Positions 11,401 through 24,919 of a stretch of 64,000 bases of DNA are shown piece after piece. This DNA comes from Tubulanus polymorphus (lineage: Eukaryota > Nemertea > Palaeonemertea > Tubulaniformes > Tubulanidae), in NCBI RefSeq assembly GCF_964204645.1, contig NC_134025.1, positions 30,286,001-30,350,000 of the forward strand, given 5' to 3'. The notes under the pieces are model-generated. The model worked only from the letters and a program-made list of their open reading frames with translations, ran no database searches and had not been told where the DNA came from. The translations under genes and the position numbers were made by a program. Position 1 is the stretch's first letter; every line of letters starts with the position of its first letter.

Positions 11401-12770
11401 ACTATTGATTTTCCTAGAACTACCTTTTTGGCCTCCACTTCAGAAGAAACTAATTTTTTCACACATGTATTTACATCAAACCAAACATACACAAATTGAT
11501 TCTATGTATTCCACAAGTACACCTACTACCTCAAAAATGTCTCAGACAGAAAGACGAGTCTATTTTTCAAAATTTCCCTTTGAGGAACCCCCAAATACCC
11601 TGTGAAAAGCTGCAGATAATTGTGAGCAACGGTGCTATATTTTTTGTAATAATAGCCAAAAAGGCTTTGTGGATCCACCTCTGCCACTGTCTACAGCAAG
11701 ATTCATAAACGTCGATATACATTTTCCAAATATTCAAGGTGAAAATATATTAACATTTGGAGAGGTTTACATCGTGATTTTATATCATTTATTCAAACAA
11801 GTAAATGTACAACAATCAGCAGCACTAGTTAATTTATGGAGACATCACGTCTATTGTCCTGACATAATCTGTAATTTGTAGTACTCACTGCACCCCTTAT
11901 AAATTTGAAGGCCAGCAGGGACCATAGTCGCAGACACATTGACTTTTGAAATTTTTTCAGACTCACAAAATCTTTAAGGTCCTTGAAGAAATCAAGTAGT
12001 ATGAGTGAGCAGTATATAAAAATATTGGTATCATTTCTATGCAATGCTTACACCAATGTGAAAGTCATTATTATCAAGGAATGCACCAAGTTTATATAAT
12101 TTAGTATAAAACACTGACACATCTAGCCATTTATCCAGCAGAATCAGTTTAAAATGACCTGCATGAAATGCTCAGCATTTCACCTATTCAGCAGGTCAAG
12201 CCCTAAGTTAATTAATACTGCCAAAAATTGGTCACACAAAACAACAATTCAGCTGGATTTCTTTTACATACAAATAAAATATAATCAATGATACAAATGA
12301 TAGATTGATTATGATAATCATTCATATCATTAGTATAAGATCATAAAGAATTCCCTTCAGGACACTAACTTTTTGAGCAGTCGCGTGAAAACCTGGTGTA
12401 ATATCAGTAAACGCAAATAGAAATAGTACCGTGTCGTTTAACTTTGATAAAAGATAGGTGCTACAAGTGCAATAATCAGGTAACTAAGTCTCATTTACCT
12501 GATGAAGCTTCTTAAGTTAACCTATCTGCCTTAATGTTTACTCATTTTTCCTTCAAATTCAGAAATGTTCTTTCGTATCTTATCACAGTATAGATTTCTT
12601 TCTTCAAGACGTTCAAGCAGAAATTGAGTGACAAAAGATACTTTTTCAACAAATAACATTGAGAATTTTACACAAAGTTTTATATCTCAAATATTATGCT
12701 CCAAGAGCAAGTGTAAATGCCATGTTCGATATTGAAGTATTCAGTAGGATGATGAGACATATTGACAGTA
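8436..12770. other. Intergenic, no gene seen
   Basis: About 4.3 kb of AT-rich sequence. All ORFs are under 90 codons, lack family resemblance and lie in low-complexity AT. I saw no tRNA, large repeat or exon-like island. The right part (from about 12400) is probably 3' UTR or flank of the minus-strand cryptochrome gene. Confidence 0.5.
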
Positions 12771-12771
12771 A

Positions 12772-15700
12772 TCATGACGGTTGTTTAACGCTGGTACTCT
12801 GTGCAGCCATTGCTGGTGTTATTTGTTTAGTATTTGCTCGATGAAGTTTCACATTGCGATAATGAGTTTCATCACGTTTCGGTAGAATCAGTTCACCGAC
12901 TGCTATCAAATATAAAGCAATAATCGGTTCAGCTAATGCCGTTGAAAAAGTCAATTCAAATTCTGATTTAGCTGACTTTTATAAATACTTACGATCTTTG
13001 GCGAGGAGATGTCTGAAAACTTGCTTTAGTCTTTCTGTGTTTATTTTGCTGACGTCAGCATGGTTGACCATCGGATAAGGGTAGTCTTTACCGATTATAC
13101 ATTTAGCAGTTTTCTGAACTTGTATTGGAGCCATCCACGGTTCATAAATATATTTTGATGGCATATTCTTCAGTACTGGTAAATACGTTCTACAAATCAA
13201 CATTATCGAATCATTATTCTACTGATTAAACATTACAAATATATAGGTCTTCAAACATGGAGATCTGGTGAATCTCGGGTACAAACAGCTGATTGTCTGA
13301 GGGGTGCAAACAGCAGATTGTCTGACTAATAGCTGCATCTAGTTTCTGAACGTACCTGACAAAATCACCACTTGGGTCAGCCCTTTTACCAAAATTCACT
13401 GGACAATGACAATGCAAAAATTGCTCGAAGAATGAACTGCACGATAACCAAATCCAAATACCCGCATTAGTGCTCCAATCAGCATCTAACATCAGTTCAT
13501 CGAACACCTGTCAATCAAATCATCAAATTCATTTATTCATTTCATGTTGTAAGTCTCACTGCAGTAAGACATTTCTAATACTACACGTACCTTCATCCCT
13601 TCTTCCCAGGAGAGCCACAGATCTCCTCTCGTTAGAAAACAAATAACAGCGTGTCGACACAGATGATGAATCCATCCTTCTTTACGTAGTTGAGCCATAA
13701 TAGCATCGATCCATGGGAAACCAGTTTTACCCTGTAACACAACAACAGGTTTTAGATGGACAGCTTTCGTTTATACATCTACCCCTCAGAGAATCAGCTA
13801 CCTAAAACATCTTCTGCCCCGACCACAGTGGATGGCAATATTCCATCAATGCTGATAATTGCTTTGAAATATATTGAGCTAACGTTCAAAGTAGTAGATT
13901 ACACCAAAATAAAGCTTAGATTTTCTGGATTTTGGGTGGAACAAAAGCCTCGCTATTTCAGCAGCCACAATGTCATAGCGTAGCCCCTTTAAAATTCCAG
14001 CAAACACTAACAGCATCATCTATTATACGTTACCTCGGCCCATTTAGCCAACGCTTCGAGATTACGATCCCACGGAATCTGGATACAGATCGGATTTCGA
14101 TGCATCACGTCAAATTTCGGGTTATTTGTCGCGGTCGTGTAGAAAAATTCACGCCATAAAATTTGCCCGAATAACGACAAGGGCGGATCAACCTGCTTCT
14201 TCATCTATAAAACATACCACGATCACGTATTAAATAGATACAGCTAACTATAAACTAACCCCAAATAAAATATGTGCAGCACAAACCTTTTTATACAGAT
14301 CCGTTAGCTTCCAATAAAACAATCTCACTGACAGACATCCGAACTTCAAATACGGACTAACACTCGTTTGATTGGGAAATAAAGATTGCGCGACCATTTT
14401 CGGCATTTCAAACCTCGCGACCCAAGCCTACAACATAATACCACCTGATTATACGTGATATCGTTTACAAAATATGTGAAATGGTTTCTTTAAATTTGGA
14501 TCTGAAATCATTCTTTACGAGTAGAGGTTTCGACCTGGTTCCAATATTCGGGATCAAGCTAGACAGTATTCGGATTTGATTGCAGAATTAATAAAACATT
14601 AGAAATAAACTTATTTTAACTCTGAATCCTATTTCGCGAGGAAATACCATCATTTCCCTGTCTTCATGTTTAAACGCGAACAGCGGAACTGATTTCAGTA
14701 ATTACCTTTCTCTCCAAATGTCGCTCAAGTCGAGCCAACCCTTCAGTTTCTCCACCTTTCCAAACGGACGTTGCCAGGTTTTCAGTATCAAAACCTTCAC
14801 GAAATACAACATTTAATAACGATTATGATAAAAGTTAAATGAGCGTATTACTATTGGAGCTGTGTTTGTTTTGAATAAATAAAACTTACTTAATTTCTCG
14901 AGCGTAGGTATTCCGAAATGATCATCATGATCGTCAGAAACAGGAGTGAACACTCGGCCTATTGTATGAGGGGTCACTATTTCGTGCGGTTTTTCCGGTT
15001 TACCAATCTTCGACAGTAAAGCCTGGAATCTTTTATACGTTAAAGGAGCGTGTTTTCCATTCAGCGATATAATTCTAAAATATGAAAAAATTTTGTAAAT
15101 CTTTTACAATTCTATATTTTAGGAGGTTCAAGATATTTCTCAAAATTACAGGTGATTTGAGGGCATTGAAAATATCTCCTTCAGGCAGGTTTTGATTAAA
15201 CTCCCTCACTTCTATCAGGGCAGGGCGTGGTCTAAATGAATGCGCCAATAGAGAATTCCGGAATTGATAGTAACCAATCAAAACCTGGCTTAATTTTAGA
15301 GGAGTTTTCAGGAATCTAATGAGAACTGCGATATGAATACGTACTGTTGAAGATTATAAAGTGTATGTGACGTTCTAACAATCACTTCAATATTTGCGTC
15401 CTTCGCTATCTTAGAAATAGCAGCATCTCTTTCACGACCGAACGGTTCCGGATCTTCTTCAAATGATAGATGAGTTATGTTCCATTTCTAACAAAATATA
15501 CAAATGAAATTTAAGTTACATTTCTAAAAAGACCGATTGAGCATAAAGTTCCCTGATTCCCAATTCTAACACTCAACGTGCATTGATGAAATAATTGGAG
15601 ACAATTAGTTACAAGACATTTAAAATTTTTGATAATAATCTCGAGATAATATCATAAAATACCTTGAAATATTTCGGGAAAATATTAGCAGGCTGTCCTT

Positions 15701-16255
15701 GAATGACGAACAACCTTGAATTCAATTTCCTTAAATGGGCGTCCAAATCTTCCAAACACTGTATAAGAAACCTACAAAACAGTCATCAGAGCCAACCAAT
15801 TAGTTGATAACACTAACACTAGGTGGAGTGGTAACACTTCCGTGATATGAATAAGTAAAAATCCCACAATTAATCGTCAGAAAAATAGATTTTCTTTAAG
15901 ATGTGAATATATTACTGCAACATTTCAGTTATTATCTTATAACAACCATCATCATCAGGCACACTGACCCTCTTCTCGCCCTCTAGTAGACACTAGATCC
16001 TAATTTTCAGTGGTTGAAAAAGGGACACTGGTACAATAACCGTCAGACATTTAATTAAATTTACCTCCAGCGGTTAATCCCGACCTGTGATGTACCAGCG
16101 AACCACGGATCTAATATAAACACGCATCTGAAAGTTTCAGCATCTTTCAATGAATGAAGCAGCGCCGGGTTGTCATGTAAACGTAACCCTCGACGAAACC
16201 AATGAATCACGTTCTTCGGTCGACTTGTCGGACAAATTGGACCCGTATCGGACAT
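12772..16255 (-). CDS. CRY: Animal (type II) cryptochrome
   Basis: Minus-strand coding exons: 16255-16065, 15771-15663, 15487-15345, 15074-14890, 14794-14706, 14427-14287, 14204-14034, 13731-13591, 13507-13356, 13189-12993, and a last exon ending at the TGA at 12772. Its start is probably 12962, giving about 569 residues. All junctions are GT-AG and keep phase. The N-terminal photolyase alpha/beta domain opens [19 protein letters not shown] and holds FILDPWFAG and GINRWR. The FAD-binding domain holds [99 protein letters not shown] and YIYEPWMAP. The match to vertebrate CRY1/CRY2 is much closer than to 6-4 photolyase or Drosophila-type CRY, so a role as a light-independent repressor of CLOCK-BMAL1 in the nucleus is likely. 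The tail after the core is short (about 60 residues), and its exact acceptor is uncertain: three AGs keep the same frame. Confidence 0.95.
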
Positions 16256-17716
16256 TTTACTATCGGTAATAACTTGAAAAAAATATAAATGTTATCGTTT
16301 TAATATAAACATTGTTACATGAGGCCAATATATATTGTATCTACAGTTGAAATTCATTGATAAAATACTAATAATTACAACTCTGCTATGGCAATTATCT
16401 ATCTTTCAAGATCGGATATTTTCACAAACCACAGCCCATCTGATCATAAAAGCTTACCACCAACAATTAGGATTAATTAAGTAATTACGTGAAACATTAA
16501 TTACACCATATTTGTATAATGAAACACTGAAATTAGATTTACTTTTTATACTCACCAAAATTTAAACGAAAGAGAAGAGAAATCTGTTTCTAATCTATTC
16601 CATCATCACAGCAGTAGTTGCGTCTAAAGCATAGCTCATCAGTATCCTGCCACTATTAACCGAGACCCGCGCGTGTATAATCTATAAATATATCAACACA
16701 CATGCTGCTTGAAAACGTGACACACCGCTCGAGACAACCTAAAGTCACGACGCCGTCATCAGTTAAAAAGAAGTGAGAAAAAAATTGCTAACCGCTCAAA
16801 CAGGCTGCTTATCAGACCAGTTACATCACATACCTACTGAGTATTTGATGAGTTGGTGAGGGTGCCAGCGTTACGCAATCTTTGAGATGTGCGCAAATAA
16901 AGATTTTTACTATGTATTGAATTGAATTGGGATGACCGGATGAGGGTTGCTCCGACCATTCGTCCGTCCCTTCAATCATCTAATGCATCCGTTAAAAGCA
17001 GATTCTCCTTGAAGGTAAAGCTCTAGGTCCGCTACTCTCCAGAGCTCTAGGTTTCACGAAGTTATGAATATTATTGAAAAATGTCGAAAAATACATTGAG
17101 TATTCGCATTAGTGGGTAGACTGGTTTCAGTCGAAATAACAATAACCAATCGTGTCGTCTCTCAACCGTCAAGTGCTGCCCCTATCTAAAACGTTGGCTT
17201 AAATACGTGACCTAGATTATTACTCGCATGCCGGAGTCTTTCGCATCGCGGGAGCAAGATAGATTATACCAAATAATATTCCACCAATCACTCTCCTAGT
17301 GGCGAACTGAACCTAGGAAGAACAGCGAAAGTCTTGAAACATAACTGATAAATAAAGGCCCCACAACGCAGTTGTCGATGTTTTGTTCTGAAAAAGTATA
17401 TTTGTACCCGGTATGGGACTTCCAAACATTACGTGTTGTAGCGTTACCCGAATAGTAAAGATGACCGATGATTTAGAGGTGTTTTTTGTAATAAAAGGTA
17501 TTTTTTTATATTTTGTGCTTTAAGAAATAATTTCAGGGCTAAAGATACCCTCGTTCACTATCACATTAATTGCCTGAAATAATTCATATGAGGCAAAACC
17601 AATTTATTGTCATTTAATCAACTAGAACAGCTAAATCATCAATCAATTCAATCAAAATATATTTTATTTTGTTGGTTGTAACAGTGTAGGACGAGCTCAG
17701 TAGTTGTGGAAATAGG
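16256..17716. promoter_or_regulatory. Shared upstream region of cryptochrome and the zinc-finger gene
   Basis: The two genes are head to head, with 1.46 kb between their start codons. The interval contains no coding exon. A possible 5' UTR or first exon for the cryptochrome lies at about 16550-16700. CCAAT-like sites occur near 17280. I saw no perfect CACGTG E-box, the usual clock element. Confidence 0.4.
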
Positions 17717-20700
17717 ATGGAGGATAATGACTGGCGGCTTGTGGAAGAAAACCCAACAAAACCTAGGAAGAGGAGAAAAATATCTGTGAATTATTCTGGA
17801 AAAACCTCTGCAGACCAGCTCAATAATGATGATGAAAAAACAGAAAATGACGGTAAGCCATCCTTAAATTATGACTCCACAATTTCACAGTATTTCAGTA
17901 GACACATTGAAAGGATTAATGAATAAGGTTTTTTTAATTTCGTAGATTGTTTTGGTTCCGAAATTGAATTCAATTTTCACGCGTTGAGTAAGAAAAAGTT
18001 GATCGATGTTAGAATAGATGAGATGTTTGAGAAGGAGGAGAAGGAGAAGGAATTAGAGGAAGAATATTCGGTAGATGAAGCGTCGCAGGAGAAACTGCTT
18101 CGCTGTCTACGAATGGCTTCATCTCCGCCGAGTAAAACTCCGTCTCAACCTGACGTCGAACTCAGAGATCCGCATCTTCTAACGTTATTAGATAGAATAA
18201 AGCCGACTGATCGCTTGGAAAATCATTTCCAGTTGACGACGTCTACGAGCGTTGATAATAACGACGTGTTTCTGTCGTGTAATTATTGCGAACGTATATT
18301 TCCGTCGGAAGATACGTTTTTGTTACATCTTCAGTGTCACATTACGTTTACCCCGTGGATGTGTCCGCTCTGTCCATTTGCAGGTAGGCTAATATTCAGT
18401 ATCTACCATTGCTGAAAAACACTCTTCAGTCCAAATTTGAAACAATAATTTTAAAATCCCACAATGAAAATGAAACAAAGAGTCCAAAATGATTCCTTCA
18501 GTTTGTAGTTTGTTGAAACATTTTGACCGTAACCTTAATCTTCAGGGGCTGGTTCCATAGTCGAGACTTAAGACCACAACTGGTCTTAAACCTTAAGACT
18601 TGTCTCAAGTTGTTAGATTGGCTATAGAACTAAGTTTGTCTTAGACAGGTCTTAAGTCTAAGCCCTGTCTATGGAACCGGCCCCAGGGGCCGGTTCCTCA
18701 TTTGAGACTTAAGTCCAAAAATGGTCTTAAATTCTAAGATTGGTCTTAAGTTGTTAGATTGGTTACAGAACTAACATGGTCTTAAGTTGGTTTTAAGTCT
18801 AAGCCATGACTATGGAACCGGCCCCAGGAATCAATGATTGGCTGAATGAAACATTTCAAACTCACTTTTGGTATTATTGGATTTTTAAATACTGGTTGGC
18901 ATTACGAGACAAAGTATTTCATCAATTGTTTACATGATGTTCAGTTTGTTACATTTGATAAATCAACTTATTTGAATTGAATTTTTCTATTTTATCATTT
19001 CAGTTAATTTGAAAAGTCAACTCGCTTCCCATATGAATAATCACAGTAAACTGAAACATTTTAAATGTGATCTGTGTGGTTCTGTATTCTTTCATAAAAA
19101 TGCGGTGAGTGTGTTTACATTTTACGCAGTTTTAAATTAGAATATTGCGCATGAAGGGGTTTTGGTGTCAGTTCACAAATCTTGCCCCAGTCGAAAGAAC
19201 GCAAAAATACATGTATTTCTGATATGTGTCCCACCCGAACGTTGTTACATGTAGAATCTTCTTCCACAGATTCAGAATCACATGAAGGATCATTTCAGTG
19301 AACATATTTGTTCAATATGTGACCAGGCATTTCATGACGAAAGTGAATTAATTGATCACAATAACACAGTTCACACTACTTCTCTTAAACAAGGTACAGA
19401 TTTGATTTTATTTGATTTTGAATGAAATACTACCGATTAAGGCTTAAGAATTGATACCTTGTTTCTCATTTCTGCTAAGCTTAAAAGTTGACCTGTACAT
19501 TACTTCAAGCTAACAATCACAGACCCAGCAGTTATTGAAATGAACTGAATTGAATTTCATTGCAGTTTACAAAATGACCCAACAGATTAGGAGTAGAAAC
19601 AAGGTATCATTTTTTTCAGCCTAATGTAATTAAAACGATAAGAATATCTGTTTTTTCAGGATGCAAGAAATTGGTGCGATGTTTGAAAAAAGAGAAAACT
19701 TCAAAGAGGTAAGTTTATGACGAATCATTCATACAAATCTATGGGGATCTGTAGGTAAAATATTGACCTCTTCTTCGTATGTACATAATGCATAAAATTG
19801 CATTCAGTGAGATGTTAAAATCACCAGCCCCTTCAGTATGCACTCAAATATTTCTAATTCGAACAATTATTTGAATAAATTGAATACTTCAATTTATTTC
19901 CAGGAAGCAAATTCAGAAAGATGAAAAGGATCACATCTACGCCGATCTGAAACAAGATTCTCAAACTGACAACAACAACCGTTTGAAAGATTTGAATAAA
20001 CAAGCTTTAAAACAACAGAACATCTCGATATCCGGTCATCATAAAAAACCGCAAGCGTATGACTTAATACTGGACGATTACTGTCATATCAAAACAGGTA
20101 ATTAACTCATTGGATAAACGAGTCTATTCATTCCCTAATTTGTATGTTCGATTCAATTTACTAAATGTATGTTGCCGTTATTGATTAGTCATCAACATAA
20201 TAATCATATGACTGCTACATCGACCTCACTTGCCGCAGTAGCATTGACCGTTCCCCATTAACCATGTTTTAAAATCAATCTCAATTTTTTCGAACTAATC
20301 TTATTCAGAATCTGGTCATTTGTTATTTTCGTGTAAGAAATGTCAATTGGAATTCAAAAAACGAAACCAGTTTCTGTCACATTTGACGAGTGAACACAAG
20401 GAGTGCAAACCGTACAAATGTTTACATTGCGATTATTCCAGTAAGTAAAACTTGTTAAAAGTCCCATTGCTTGTGTTCAAAAGCCTTCATTACCTGACTG
20501 CCTCTCGAGCTTTCTCACAGTTCACAGACCAGTCAGAACTCTTCGCTTTGAGTCACAGTACCGTCTCGAAGTTAGATCATACCATCTGAAGTCATTTTGC
20601 GGATTTGCATTTATGAGATTTCCCCCATCATATTTCCTACCCCAACCCCTTATGATATCGATTCTTCAGCATTCAAAGGATGGCTGAAGACTTATCAGAT

Positions 20701-23700
20701 TCAGTCATTACCTGTTTCTGGAGAGTGTCTTAGATAATTGTTCTACTTGCAAGGCACTATACTACAGATTCATGATGCTATCATATTGTGCTACTTTTTT
20801 AAGACGCTTTACAAATTCATCATCCTATCTATATTCATCAGAATCATGTAACTTAGAAATTAACTTAATATTGTACGTAGTCTGTTTGAAGTCAGTTTTG
20901 TATTTTTTTTCAGCTCGCGTCAAACCTAACGTATTTTCTCATATGAAAATCCACAACGAAGAAAAGAAGCATGTTTGCTCAATTTGTCATAAAGGATTTC
21001 ACTTTTCATACAAGGTTGATATTTCAGAGTTCACTACCGGCGTTCAAAGCAGTGAATTGAAAAAGATCTTTTTCGGAAAATATTGTATTTATTTCAGCTT
21101 GAAATTCACATGCAGTACCACGCTAATGAACGCAATTTCACTTGTGATATATGTGGAAGTAATTTCAATAATGCTGTGGATGTGAATCGACATAAAAAAA
21201 GACTTCACACTGAAGGTGATTTAAACCGAAAATCATATTTTCCTTTCTAAAAATCAGTTGTTAATTGTAATTTTGAGTTTCAGCTTTGATTTATAACCCA
21301 TAAATGTCATCGAAATTAATAAATTTGACTGAGATTTAGAATACAGATATTGTCTGATCTTAGTTCAGTTCAAGTCTAAGCTTTTCGAACTGGAATATTG
21401 TCCAAATTGAATGTGCCATATTGCAATTGTTTATGATTCACATATAGGGTTTGAAAGATATCTTAACAAACATTTGAGTAAAGACTTTAGCTCAGTCTAG
21501 TGTAGAACACAATTCAAATTGAAATTAGCTCACAAACTAGCTCTTTATTATATTGATTTGAAATGAAACAATTTTTATACCGTAACTCATCGATTATTTT
21601 TAGGATATCCATTTACTTGTGATGTATGCGGTAAAGGTTTCAAGTACAAATTAGCTTATACGCGCCATTCAGAAACGCACGTTCCTGGAAAAACTCAAAC
21701 CTGTCCGGTGAGTACCTGTTAATAGTTCATCACATTTCAATAACAACTCTCGTGATGAACTATAAGAACTACAGTGACAACTACATTAAACTAAGCGAAC
21801 TAATCTCAAGCCTAAACAATGATATTCAAACAAGATAGGTGGAATCTGATTTGACATCGACTAAATCGCTGCTATAGCCTTGTTACGGTCAGAAAGCACC
21901 GAGATAAAATCAGCAGCCAGACAACGAAAACACAACTTATTGCATTTCATGATACTTTATGTAGTATATTTTTGAGTACTAGACCTTACAACAAGTTATC
22001 ATAGAATGAACTGTTGACAGTACTGGTTGTCCAGAATCAATGTCATACGACTTTAAATTTAAACAAATGTATGGTGGATACTGAACATATGGACTTTGAA
22101 TTAAGCAACGACTTATTTGAAAAATTTGACTTATTTATGACAACTTAAATGAAGATATTGATAGGTTTTATTGAATGATATAATGAAATATGCGGAATCT
22201 CCCCGATCTGACTTTAGCTGGCTTTAACTGTATATATGTGCTTGATATTTTCAGTACTGTAATAAATGGTATCGCACCAAACACAGTTTACGTATCCACA
22301 TGCAGTGTCATACTACTATATTCCAGTGTCAAATCTGTGACAAGAATATCACTAGTTACTCAGCATTTGTGTAAGTTTATTTTGAGAGTCTTGAGTTTCA
22401 TCAGAAAGTTGAAGTTTAAAACGTTAAACAATGAAGTGTCCAATAGCGACTGCAATAGAAATTTGAGTCTCACTTTTTCATGAAACTTGATCCCGGTCGA
22501 ATTCTGTAAAAATCTCGATCTTAATTTAAACTCGTTTGAAACCGTTTTTCAGCCAGCACAAAAACTCACATGACCCAAATTATAAAGGCTTCCCCTGTGA
22601 GCAGTGCGGTAAGAAGTGGCCCAGTCAACACGCGTAAGTCGAAAATAAACCTACAAATTTTGTCGGAAATTTTCCGATTTCGTAATTTTGGACTCAGTTC
22701 TACAGTCTTAAGCTTGACTAATATAGAGCTGTATAAATTAGGTCATTTCCAACTCAATAGTCGAGTCTTAACTGTAGAACTGTCCAGGGGCTGGATGCTC
22801 AAAAGTTGGTTAGACTGAACTGATGGACAAATACTGCGGTTATTAATAGAATTTCAATTGTCACTATGTCACCTATCCACTGGTTAACTCAACTTTTAAC
22901 CAACTTTTGAGCCACTGACTCCAGATTTACAGCAGAATTTCTTTAGAATAACTGTCTATTTACAGTTTGGATAAACATACCGCTATCGCTCACATGACAG
23001 AGAAACCATTCGAGTGTGAATTCTGCGGCAAAAGTTTCAAATTAATGGAATATCTGAAGGTAAAATTTCAAAAGATAACTAGAGGGGGTTTGAAATATGC
23101 TGTAGAAATCGAGTTTGAGAACAAATATGACTCGACGGGGTGGGGTCCCTATGACTCCTCGATTTCTTAAAAACTCATTCAAAACTGAAAATATTTTTAA
23201 AGGTGCTCGAAACTTCTTTAATTAACAGCTTACTGAGATAAACAGTACTGATTTAGGAGGTGTCTTTAGTAATTGGGATATGAAAGTGATGCAGACGCAC
23301 AATTCCTCGAAATTTGAAATTTTCTCCTTGAAAACTAGTAGGCCTAATATCCAGGAATGACTGATCTGCAGGGACCCTGCACTGCACGTTTCAAATTAGA
23401 TCCGGAACTGTGGAACTTGATCCAATATTGTATGTTGTGATATTGTAAGTTGTATATTGTATATTGTAGGCTCATATGGTGACTCATTCAACTGAGAAAG
23501 AATGCACTTGTCACATCTGTGGAGCGAAACTGAAACGTAAATCGAGTTTAATCGTTCATTTGAAACGACACAAAATGCAGAAACCGTTCGTTTGCGGTTT
23601 GTGCGGCAAAGAATATTCACATCGTCAAGCTTTATCTAATCATTTATTACATCATTCTCAGGATAAGGTCAAGGTAAGGATATGTTTCATTAAACCGAGG

Positions 23701-24919
23701 TGTAATTACAAACAGTCCTCTCAGGTTAGATGAGAAATTCATTTATTATTGGAGTCATAATACTTAACTGATACTCAAGAACTAGATCAAAGGCGTCCCC
23801 AGGAATTTTCATAGAGGGCTCGAATTAGCATCAATCCAGCATCTAAGCACAATGTCTGGTGTTTGGTGGGCCTCCCCCAAAAAACTTTTTAAAATTGGAG
23901 GCTTTAGAAAAAGACTAGTCAAATTGGCAAGAAAAATCTTGAACATTGATTACATAGTAACTTGAGAAGTTAGCTATCTCGAAAAGGGGTGTGTCCGCTA
24001 CCCCCGTACCCCCCTTGGGGACGCCTATGTAGATCCTTCAATCCCCACAGTTTATCATCAAAGAATAAGAAAATTTGGCAAAGTAAGAATTACTTGAGTC
24101 GTATTGAGGTAAGAATATTCTTCAACGATAACCTGCAGGGATTATCGCATCTTCAATGATAGCCTGCAGGGATAATCCGATCTAGTTCCCAAGTTGTTGG
24201 TTGAAGTATTACTTCAATAATTAATCATTGAAATGAGAACTATGAAACGAGATCCTATTTATTCATATATGGATCGTAACAAATTTACCTTGAACTTTTG
24301 ATGAATTCTTCTAAAACACGACACTAGATACAGTACGCGACATTTGGATAAATTTGTCATTTTTCTCGGGGGGGAAAAAACCTTTGCTTTACCATAACGT
24401 GTATCGAGTCTGAGGGAATTGATGAATTGAATTGTTGTTTATTTGAAGGCGTGTACACATTGTGAGCAGACGTTTACCAGTCAAACTGAACTAGAGGAAC
24501 ACGTACAAACAGAACACGTGTCGGAACCGGAAATAATCACTCAACACATCATCGATTCGAACTGCTTCCTCTGCGAACAATGCAACGAAATATTCGAGAA
24601 TCAAGAAGCGCTCGCGTTACATATACTAACCGATCATATGAAGGAACATTTAGAGGTCGAAACGGAGCATAAAACGGAACTCGTAATGAATGAAAACGGT
24701 GATTTATTACCGATTACAACCGCTGATAATAATCAGACAGTCTTCATCGACGATATGAGTTCCCACGGCAACGTCGTCGCGACAACAATCGAAATAATCA
24801 GCGACGTCGACGGCAATATTTTGTCGATTCCGACGATCGAGGGATCGGTGGACTCGAAACCGGCGCTAGTCGCTCCGCCGCGTAGGCAGTCCCCGAGACA
24901 TGTGAAAATTATCACTTGA
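17717..24919 (+). CDS. Multi-C2H2 zinc-finger protein, 17 fingers
   Basis: The model has 15 coding exons: 17717-17852, 17946-18383, 19004-19104, 19270-19393, 19660-19708, 19904-20097, 20309-20440, 20914-21014, 21098-21215, 21604-21707, 22255-22370, 22553-22633, 22966-23059, 23470-23673 and 24449-24919. They sum to 2463 nt (820 residues) with every phase matching. The N-terminus is basic (KPRKRRK, a possible NLS), followed by an acidic/Lys-rich stretch. Seventeen C2H2 fingers follow from about residue 155 to about 730: four up to 19393, a Lys-rich linker, then fingers such as YKCLHC, HVCSICHKGF, FTCDVCGKGF, FECEFCGKSF and FVCGLCGKEY, and two more in the last exon. The tail is acidic and ends PRRQSPRHVKIIT. 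Several linkers depart from TGEKP. It is probably a nuclear DNA-binding protein. I do not recognise the orthologue, and no KRAB, BTB, SET or ZAD domain is visible. Confidence 0.92.
18545..18829. mobile_element. Two head-to-tail foldback MITE copies
   Basis: In intron 2 of the zinc-finger gene, two palindromic units of about 140 bp abut at about 18684/18685. Each begins GGGGCYGGTTCC, ends with the reverse complement GGAACCGGCCCC, and has an internal stretch rich in CTTAAG. The copies differ from each other at many sites. There is no coding capacity. Confidence 0.75.
22788..22925. mobile_element. Foldback element in a zinc-finger gene intron
   Basis: A palindromic unit: GCTCAAAAGTTGGTTAG near 22797 pairs with TTAACCAACTTTTGAGC near 22895-22912. 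The left end reads AGGGGCTGG, like the other foldback elements in the window. Confidence 0.6.
23791..24026. mobile_element. MITE with 10-bp terminal inverted repeats
   Basis: In the last intron of the zinc-finger gene. It begins AGGCGTCCCC and ends GGGGACGCCT, 236 bp in all. There is no ORF. The inner part is unlike the foldback families elsewhere in the window. Confidence 0.65.
24119..24182. repeat. Two-copy 31-bp tandem duplication
   Basis: Two adjacent units read TCTTCAAYGATARCCTGCAG then GGATWATCSSA, differing at a few bases. They lie in the last intron of the zinc-finger gene. Confidence 0.6.

Noticed and set aside
12659-12844. EF-hand-like string IDSNHDGCL on the plus strand
   Set aside because: It is a single partial loop in a short ORF antisense to the last cryptochrome exon; EF hands come in pairs and the frame has no other support.
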